From positions 5,585,001 to 5,649,000 of the forward strand of contig NC_092570.1 of NCBI RefSeq assembly GCF_037975245.1: a DNA stretch of 64,000 nucleotides, read 5' to 3'. Position 1 is the first letter of the stretch; the number at the start of each line of letters is the position of its first letter. This document shows, in pieces, positions 56,346 through 64,000 of the stretch. Source of the stretch: Apostichopus japonicus. Lineage: Eukaryota; Echinodermata; Holothuroidea; Aspidochirotida; Stichopodidae. The translations under genes and the position numbers were made by a program. A model generated the notes under the pieces. The model searched no databases and was not told the origin of the DNA. It was given only the letters and a program-made list of their open reading frames with translations.

Positions 56346-58100
56346 TCCATGATGCTAAACTGCTTTAAAAAAAGGGATGCAAAGGGTATTTCATGTCATA
56401 CATCAATGTCTGTTTATAAGCATTAACTTCTTTTTTGGAAAATTCACAACATTTAGCATTTGTGGATAAATTGCACTCTCTGAAGGAAGAGCAATGTTTA
56501 TTGTAAAAATGATTCATATTGCTGTCTGGCTCTGTCCTGTTCTGAACCAACTATGCATTGGCTTCTTATAGAAACCGCAAAACTAGAAGACTGTATGCTA
56601 ACAGGTCTGTCGATTCATGGTGAAACCAGAAACCTGAATTTTATCGGACGTGAGAAATTAGTTTTAAACTTTCTAAATAGTTCATTTTTTTCTGTTAGAG
56701 AGGTCAGTTCCAGTTTGCAGATTTGAATTATTGCTATGGTTACTAGGAAATCCATGTTGAAATAGTGAAGATGAGATTTGAAGTCTGAAGGGTACCCCCC
56801 AGTGTGACTATGGATATCACAGAGCCTAAAAGCATTTTGAACAAGCTAGTTGGTTTGTATTCTTTTAATATTGAGACAATCAATTTAAGGAGTAGTCTGT
56901 ATGTTACCCCAGACCTGGTGTTACAATTGCAATACAAACAAATTTCTATGAAATTGCAATACAAAGCAATTTCTGTGAAATTACAAACCATAGGACTCAG
57001 TGAGTTTGTATTCAGCTAGTATCAAGCAGATAGATTTTAATTTGAAATATATTACAGACCAGGTTATTTATATTGTGTTCTACAAGACAAGTTCCCTATG
57101 AACAACAGGTAACATCTTGTTGCACACATCCTGCTACCTAACTTTATGGAGAAAGTCTATTGCTTGGAAAACAATTATCTTGGACCTACCATGCTTTCAA
57201 AGAAGGTGTGAAGAAGCCTGGCCTACTTTTCATATAGTAAATTTCTGGCTGAAGTAGTTGTTATCGCTGTTACTACTCTCGGGGTCAATGAACCAACTAG
57301 TTGCACATTTTGTGGGAAGTGCAAAAGTTTCCAAAAAATTCTTACAGAACTCTGAAGTTTTTAAATTGACCGAATCTGACTGGAAGAGGAAAGTGCTCAT
57401 GAAAGGCTACTTTATAGCTAACATCACCACTTTTTGGGATCACTTGTGAGTCATATATCCTACAGCACAGGTGTGGGCAAAGTGCGAGGTTTTGAAAACC
57501 CAGCCCACGGAACCTTGAATTTGCATAGAGGCATATGGCCTTCTTTGGTTAGGATTTTTGTCAATGCAAACAAATCAAGAATTTGCCTGTATAAGTTTCC
57601 AATATTTTATTTGACAATATAATGCAAGATATTCAGTTCACAGGAATAGGTACAGATTTTTTCCCCCGCCCTTTCATGTGGTTTGCAAGATGCATTTAGT
57701 GCCAACCCCTGTCCTAGAGCCACAATGAGATTGTCATAAGTTTGTACTAATTGGAGATGAAAGGATTAATCCTTTCTGTGTCAAAGATGCTGTAGCTGAT
57801 ATTATATTCTAGGAGAGCCAAAGTGTATTTTTGAGAAAGTTTTATTTTAGAGTGTATTGTCCCTCTCAAGCACACAGTGATTGTGTTGACTGAGCAAGTT
57901 TAAAAAAGGGATTTAGCTATAAATAATTTACACCACTCATTTTCGTATAGGTAGTCAATTGGAAAACAGATTGCAGCCTTATTGCTGTATGAAATAATGT
58001 TTGGTATTTGTCTAGTGACAAAATTCCCAAAGGTGTATTTTTCTGGGCTAAGGAATTACTGTAAAATAAAGTATTGATGCCATCAGACATAACATTTTAG
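56346..58100 (+). other. PABIR 3' UTR and downstream
   Basis: Follows the stop at 56345. The AATAAA seen at 58075-58080 is a possible polyadenylation signal. A small hAT-like element at 57466-57711 lies inside. No other gene recognised. Confidence 0.45.
57466..57711. mobile_element. Candidate small hAT-type MITE, 246 bp
   Basis: The left end CACAGGTGTGGGCA and the right end, on the minus strand, CAGGGGTTGGCA are imperfect inverted repeats. Flanks TCCTACAG (57458-57465) and TCCTAGAG (57712-57719) form an 8-bp duplication with one mismatch. The left interior GGGCAAAGTGCG resembles hAT subterminal sequence. Confidence 0.5.
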
Positions 58101-61100
58101 GGGAATGTTAACATAACATGATGGCAATTGAGGGATTAAAAGTGACTAGGAAGGCAAGTAAAACTGTAGATAAAGCTTAATATTTTGGGAAATAATGAAT
58201 AAATTGATCAGAAGTAAACGTTTAAAATGATTAGAATTAAATTTTCAAACCATTGGAATTAAGCATAAAAGCTGGAGGAATTGGAATATTAAATTTGTAG
58301 GCTGTTAATGTTTAAGAGGTATTTGTTAAAATGATAGGAAGGAAACAGGTTAATTAGAAGATGGGATATGCTGTATAAATTCTGGCAAATGGTGCTTTAA
58401 AAACCAAGTAGATTTCCTGTAAATCTGACAGTGAAAAAATTAGAGCAAAATGTTTTGTGGGTAAAATTAGTCATCTCTTAGACATCTGGAAGGTGATATT
58501 GGAAATATTTTTTTCAAATTTTGTTTCCCTGTGTACATGTTCTTCTAATTTTATGCTCTTTTATTTTCTTTCAATTGTGCAAATATTTTAGTTTGTTCTC
58601 TGACGGGAGACCATAATTTGTGTTTGTTTTTTTACATACTTATACTTAAAAGGCCAGTACATCTGTCTTTTAGTTTTACATATATTGCTTATTGCTGCAG
58701 GCTCCTGTGCTGAAAAACATCATAACCATGGCAACCTCATTGTTGAAAATGGCAAAATCTTCTCATTAAACTCTGCTGCTGTCAGGGTTTGTAGGCAATA
58801 TCAAGTTGATTGTGTTACCAAATTACTTTTCAACTTCTATATTCATGAACTACCCCACCAGTTTGCCTTCTGACCTCATTAATTTGGCGATTGAATTATA
58901 TTCATTCCTTTTGTTTTCTAGTGTATTTTGTCTTTAACGTTTCCTGCCATTGGAATGATCCATTTCTAACAAGAGTCATGAATATTGGAAATGTGATCAA
59001 ATTAAATTTTAAAGAAGAAGGAAGAGTAAAGAGTCACTGGTACTAGGCTATATCAAATTGGTAACATTGATTAGTGTTTTTCTGGAGATACCAATCAAAT
59101 CATCATATTATCTGTGATGCAGAATTATTTTCTTAGCAGTTTAAATTGCCATTGCATCTTAATAAAATCCAGATGGTGGAGGAGGTTTACACTGTTATTG
59201 TCACATTCTCATTGAGGAACATTTCTAAAATAATGTGGGAAATAACAGGAAAGTTAAACGGAATTCCAGGACGCATGTGTGCGTTAGGCAGTGTCAACAA
59301 CGATTACGTTATCAAATTCTCTTAGAACTTTCTGCCATGCCATACCTGCATGACATTGGTTCCCTCTTACAACCACGTGCTAGCTTAGCATAGAGTAGTG
59401 GACAGTGTCGAAAGGATTGGTGTAGTACAAAACATTAACTTCGTTGTAAACTGAAACCGTAAAGTCTTCATTTATAAGCAGTTTACAGTCAGAAAGTTAA
59501 AGAGGTAGGTTTTCAATTATTGACCCTTACATAGCTATTTTCGTGAGTGCTTATTAATATCTTAGGCCTAGCCTAATTGAACCACAGGCTTGGATAGTTA
59601 GACTAGGCCGAGCCTTTGTCATCACATAACTGTGTTAGGATACTATTCTGAGGTTAGTACATGATTTGGTAACGTTTCTTTCTTATTAAGCAAACAATAA
59701 GAACGTACAAAAGTCACTTGAGTGGATGTAATTAACAAATTTCTAAGGAAAATAGATTTATATAGCGCTCTTTGTCAAGTTTTTGTTTAGCCTAGGCCAA
59801 CTTTCAACTATGCTTAGCCTTGCTTGGATGAAGACATTTAACTTGGGGTCAGTGTAAGTATTTTCGGCAGTGGCGAAATTTAGGCACCCCTATCAAATAA
59901 TTGACTGGGCTACTAAAAGAGGTCAGGTGACAACCCAATACTGGCTCAGCTGACTTCATGTATTCCTGCTGGTCCCTACGACGATACAAAAACCAGTTGT
60001 ATTAACCCGAGATAAAGTGAGAATATTTACGAAAATATAAACTATTATTAAGATGGTAACAACAGTACAGTCAGACTCCGAGAAAGCATTGTGTAAAACT
60101 GTCTCCTTATGGCAAAGACCAAAGGATATTATGGTTATTAGAGAATTGATTTGGTTACTTTTTGGTTGCCAGCTCAGATGGTGATCATTCTGCCATTTTT
60201 GCAGTATTACTTCTTTACTTCAACACTAAAGTGTAGTTTACCTGGATTTCTTAAGTAAAGTTCACAGAAGATGTTGCTCATCTGTGGTAGTAATTATATA
60301 ACTTCAAAATAAAATTATATGATTATGGAAGATGTATACGCTGCCTATTACAAATCAAGTATAAGGAACAGATGTTTATATTGTGCCTTGCATTTTTGCA
60401 AGGCCAATTAGCCTATGGCATTAGACACTCATATTTAAGCAGCTTGGCTAAAGACCCTTTTAAGTAGAGAGGTCTCAGCAAAAAAGAACTTATTATTTTG
60501 GTTCCTCTTTCATATCTCTATCAATTTGACAACATCATGGGTGGGCCATTGTCCTGTTCACATTGAAATAGCATTATAGTTTGTAGAATGGTCTTGAACT
60601 TTAAAATTCATACACTGCCTAAAATGATATTTTCCATTAGGGCTTACCTGTACGTATTTTACCTTATCACCTTGATTGTAGACATTATTTTCCAGGAATC
60701 CGTTGGCTCTACCTTACCCCTCCCTCCCCCCCTCCCCCACCCAACCCCTGCCATTCGACCTGTTGCAGGAAGACTGTCCAGTTGACATTTCGCTGATGTC
60801 TTTAATTAAAGGTTGTAAAATTGCATGTTTTGATATTACACTTTCACTTGAATGATGAGGTATCTGAACATGTACCCTTTATTGAGAAGTACTTAGCATA
60901 CAGTCAGTATCAGTATCAGAACAATTGGACGTTGTTGTTAGCTATGTTTGGCCATATGTATGCACAAGTGGTGTACATATTGACAGTGGTAATTTATGTA
61001 AAATTAGGGTTTTTTTCTGCATGTAATAAAATAACACCTCTGTACAAGCCAATTGGTATGAATTTTGTAATGAGTATCGACTGAGTCACAGAGGTGGCTG

Positions 61101-64000
61101 CTTTTTATGGCAACTAGACACATCGTGCCATTATCATTTCGCCGCAGGTTTTCACTATCTGAGATAAGTTCTTTTTTTTTTTTGTAAGGTGGTTTTAGCC
61201 AGAAAAGTGAAAGACAAGATATTGTCTTCAGTCTTTCCCACATTTTGGTCATCTTTTTAATGGTTTGATTTACTTTCTCATCTGGTTGTGTCCTTAGTCT
61301 TTGAAAATGATTGGTAGAATCATTTTAAAGGAATCTGGATGTAAAAGATGAATGTACTTAATACAACCATAGATAGATGTATTTTAATGGGTCTGGACTT
61401 AGTAGCTAGTCTTATTACATATAATGTAATTCTTATGGTTGTAGGTGTGGAAAGATTCAAAAAGTCATGGGAACCAACTTCAACCAAGCAGTTCTTTATT
61501 TTCATAGAATATTCTATTTGACAGTAATTTTTTTAAATTTTGATCACCTAGGTCCTCATGAGCCATTTGAAGAGCATAAGGTTGAGGCATTGGGAGGTGA
61601 AGGGGTAGTGCTAACTTGATTGCAGTAATATCCAAGCAATGGATTATGCTATCAGTTTAAGCAAAGGATGTAGGGAGGTAGGTAGAGACATTTTTTGAGA
61701 CAAAGGTTTAAAACAGCCTTCATGGATGGATGCTATGAGTGTTACATGTCATAGCATCCATGGATGGATGCCAAATCTAACCTAAAGTAGACTTTTATCT
61801 GAAGATACTCTTCTACATGCCACACAAATTCTAAATCAATGTAAATCAAGTCTTTTCGCTTTATTAACTAACCTTAGTAACTAACCAAGAACATATGGGT
61901 TTCCTTCCTCGAGTCTTCACCACAGACAAAAATCGTGGGATAAACGTTAAAGTTGCGAAGAGAAATTTATGATTTGACGTCTAACAGACAGGTAAAAATG
62001 CGAGAAACAGACCCGTTTTTGATCATTAAACTTGTGGATGGCTTCTAGCAACAGCATCAATTTTTACCGATTCTCTCTCATTCGTCCAAACACGAATTTA
62101 AGAAGATGCCATGTAGATGCAAACCCACTTTACAGAATTTGGTTGGAAATAGCATTTTCGTCAAACTATAACAGGGTCTCACAGAGCTGCAGAGTTTAAG
62201 CTCGAAGCAATAGCAATTGCAGTTTATAAAGTTACACTTTTGAATGACTTGAAATTTACAGAAAGGTGCTTAAATTTTTAATTATTTTTTTTGGGTGGGA
62301 GAGGGGGTTGTATACAAATTATGTACAAAGGTAAAAGCTGTACAAATTGCAGGACTTGAAGTGAAGTTTATGTTTAATGTTTGCCATATTGAAGAAATTT
62401 GTAGGAACCGTAGTTACCATTATATAAAATTTCTAGCAAACGGAAGGAATATTGTATTTTACTACTTCCGTTGATGTATAATTTTTTATTTTTTTCTCTT
62501 GTTTTAAAATGTAATTGGCGCAGCAAATATACCCCAATTACAAAGAATGTGTGATTACCTGTCAGCTGCAAGGTTAGGCATTATATATTCAGTAAGCAGT
62601 AAACACTTCATAAATTAAAGAAAATTGTATGCTGCTTTTTTTCAAAGCTTTCAATAAGTTTGTTCTGTTTTGATGCTTCTATTTATTTTGAATCCCTTGC
62701 ATCTGTGTAAATAAGTCCTCAAATTATTCCTTGAATATCATAAAGGCAGTAAATCTGGTAGAGTTTTTCTGGTTGTCTGATCAGCTAATTTCGCTGTCTG
62801 AAAAATGTACCGAATAACATAGCATGATTGATATGTACACTGTGGGAGAGCTGTGAAGGTTTGGGGAAAAGAACACAAGCTTACAGCCCCCCAAAAAAAC
62901 CTCACCTTTAGGCTGACCATATGGAGGCCTTACACTACTTTTTTCTTCCTTTTTTTGTATCTCCAAATTGTAATGGAGGGTGATACCACTTTATTTGGGG
63001 GTATTTATTGAACTGCAATCCAAATTTGATGTAGACAACTAGTTGTTTACATCATACCTCATACAACCTCCAAAGCTGATTTCGGTCATATGGACAGAAA
63101 AGTATTTTCGTGTCGGACGACAGGTCGGCCATTAAAAAGTTGTCGTGTGAGGTGTGTGTTATTATATTTCAACAAGGTATTCGCTGACATGTAAATGCCT
63201 TGAGGGATGACATTAGGTACAAAATTAATTCTAATTTGTCGTAGACTGTTCAGTACACTGCTATCTATTAGTGCAGGTTAGATTTCTATAACCCTTTTAA
63301 TTTTTGAGAAATTACCCTTTCAGCAACCAAGGTTGGTTCCTCTCCCCCAAGTATGTGCTTTGTCAAAAAAATCAAAAGTTTGGTTTTTGCCTTGACTAAT
63401 CATATTTTATGGAGCAAACAGTGTTTTTGTCTAGACAGTATTGAGAACTTTAGTGTAAGCACCACGTTGCTATTGATGTATATTGCTATTGCAGCTGGAA
63501 CCACATTGTGTATCACAGCCATGATGTGGGATAGGGAAGATGGGAGGTAGGTAAAGGGTGAGGGGAGTGGGAGGAAGGAGCAGTGAGAGGAGGGAGCAGT
63601 AGAGTAAGCTTGTAAATAAGGAACTGTAGGGTGTAGTACTACTGACTCGTTAGTTTGCGTATTGGACAACATTGGAAGAAGAATGGCATCAGAACTGCTT
63701 TTTTTCGTTCTTGATTCTATGTCAGGCTGTTTTATTCTTTTATAATTCAAACAATTAGCATACCATGTGTGTCTTGAAGGGGGAGGGGCTAGGTGCATTT
63801 TTTGTTGTGGAGAAGGGGGGCATTGGATGAGACAATATTTTACAAGATTATAAAGCAGTCTTTGACATTTGTCAACTTTGTAATTTACATTTCAGGTAAA
63901 CACTGATTTTAAACAATGGCAGAGGGCTTCAAGTTGCAAAGTTAGGTAGGTCTTGATCTGTTGAATACAGGTTGAAGTGATCGGGTGGGTTAAATGAAGT
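58101..64000. other. Downstream AT-rich DNA, no recognised gene
   Basis: Contains a C-run near 60715-60745, a hairpin at 61726-61761 and a G-rich patch at about 63540-63610. The open frames (up to 132 codons, minus strand, 63400-63798) lack domains and splice context. Confidence 0.55.
61726..61761. repeat. 13-bp hairpin within a GGATG repeat
   Basis: ATGGATGCTATGA (61726-61738) and its exact reverse complement (61749-61761) around a 10-nt loop; flanking CATGGATGGATG repeats extend the symmetry. Confidence 0.6.

Noticed and set aside
61726-61761. microRNA precursor
   Set aside because: The stem is only 13 bp, embedded in a GGATG simple repeat; too short for a typical precursor.
63400-63798. 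132-codon minus-strand frame near the window end
   Set aside because: Low-complexity Ser/Pro/Leu composition opposite a G-rich patch; no splice sites or homology recognised.

Overview
The window is nuclear DNA from an animal, most likely a marine invertebrate deuterostome (echinoderm-like). Coding sequence is sparse and split into short exons with GT/AG borders. Introns are AT-rich and full of microsatellites, tandem arrays, a tRNA-derived SINE, CR1/L2-like LINE pieces, small hAT-type elements and Penelope-like retroelements. Nothing bacterial or viral was recognised. The taxon is inferred from repeat style and gene content, not proven.

Region 1 (start to about 23.3 kb, + strand): the 3' part of an AGFG/HRB gene (Arf-GAP domain with FG repeats). 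Seven coding exons were placed: 4040-4223, 5840-5935, 9589-9672, 17517-17845, 18900-19104, 20007-20782 and 21774-21830. Their phases join without conflict and encode the C-terminal 576 residues: DLLSDLG and DPF motifs, FG repeats, an ADKYSALSELDSIFS motif, a QPQAAQGF/Y tandem expansion and NPF motifs, including a terminal NPFM. The Arf-GAP domain must lie upstream of base 1.

Region 2 (about 23.3-43 kb): intergenic and repeat-rich. It holds a dead CR1/L2-like reverse transcriptase (about 30.3-31.4 kb) and a 10.3-kb composite Penelope-like element (PLE; 32073-42416). The composite has two minus-strand units fused head-to-head with two plus-strand units of the same 3,258-bp element. The whole block is bracketed by one short target-site duplication. 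Unit D is complete and encodes a reverse transcriptase (YIDD) with a C-terminal GIY-YIG endonuclease. The terminal repeat carries a minimal hammerhead-ribozyme motif.

Region 3 (about 42.5-58 kb, + strand): a promoter-like block, three DNA-transposon-type insertions, and then a complete PABIR/FAM122 gene (inhibitor of PP2A-B55). It has eight coding exons from 48348 to 56345 encoding 300 residues. Intron 2 holds a 42-bp minisatellite and a short solo PLE fragment with a decayed hammerhead. The exon 5/intron 5 boundary has been tandemly amplified, giving ten consecutive near-identical 5' splice sites.

Region 4 (56.3-64 kb): PABIR 3' UTR and downstream DNA with one small hAT-like element and no recognised gene.

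The two host genes (endocytic adaptor and phosphatase inhibitor) have no evident functional link. The most interesting material is the PLE composite, whose junctions look like twin priming from a multi-unit or circular template, and the splice-donor array in PABIR.
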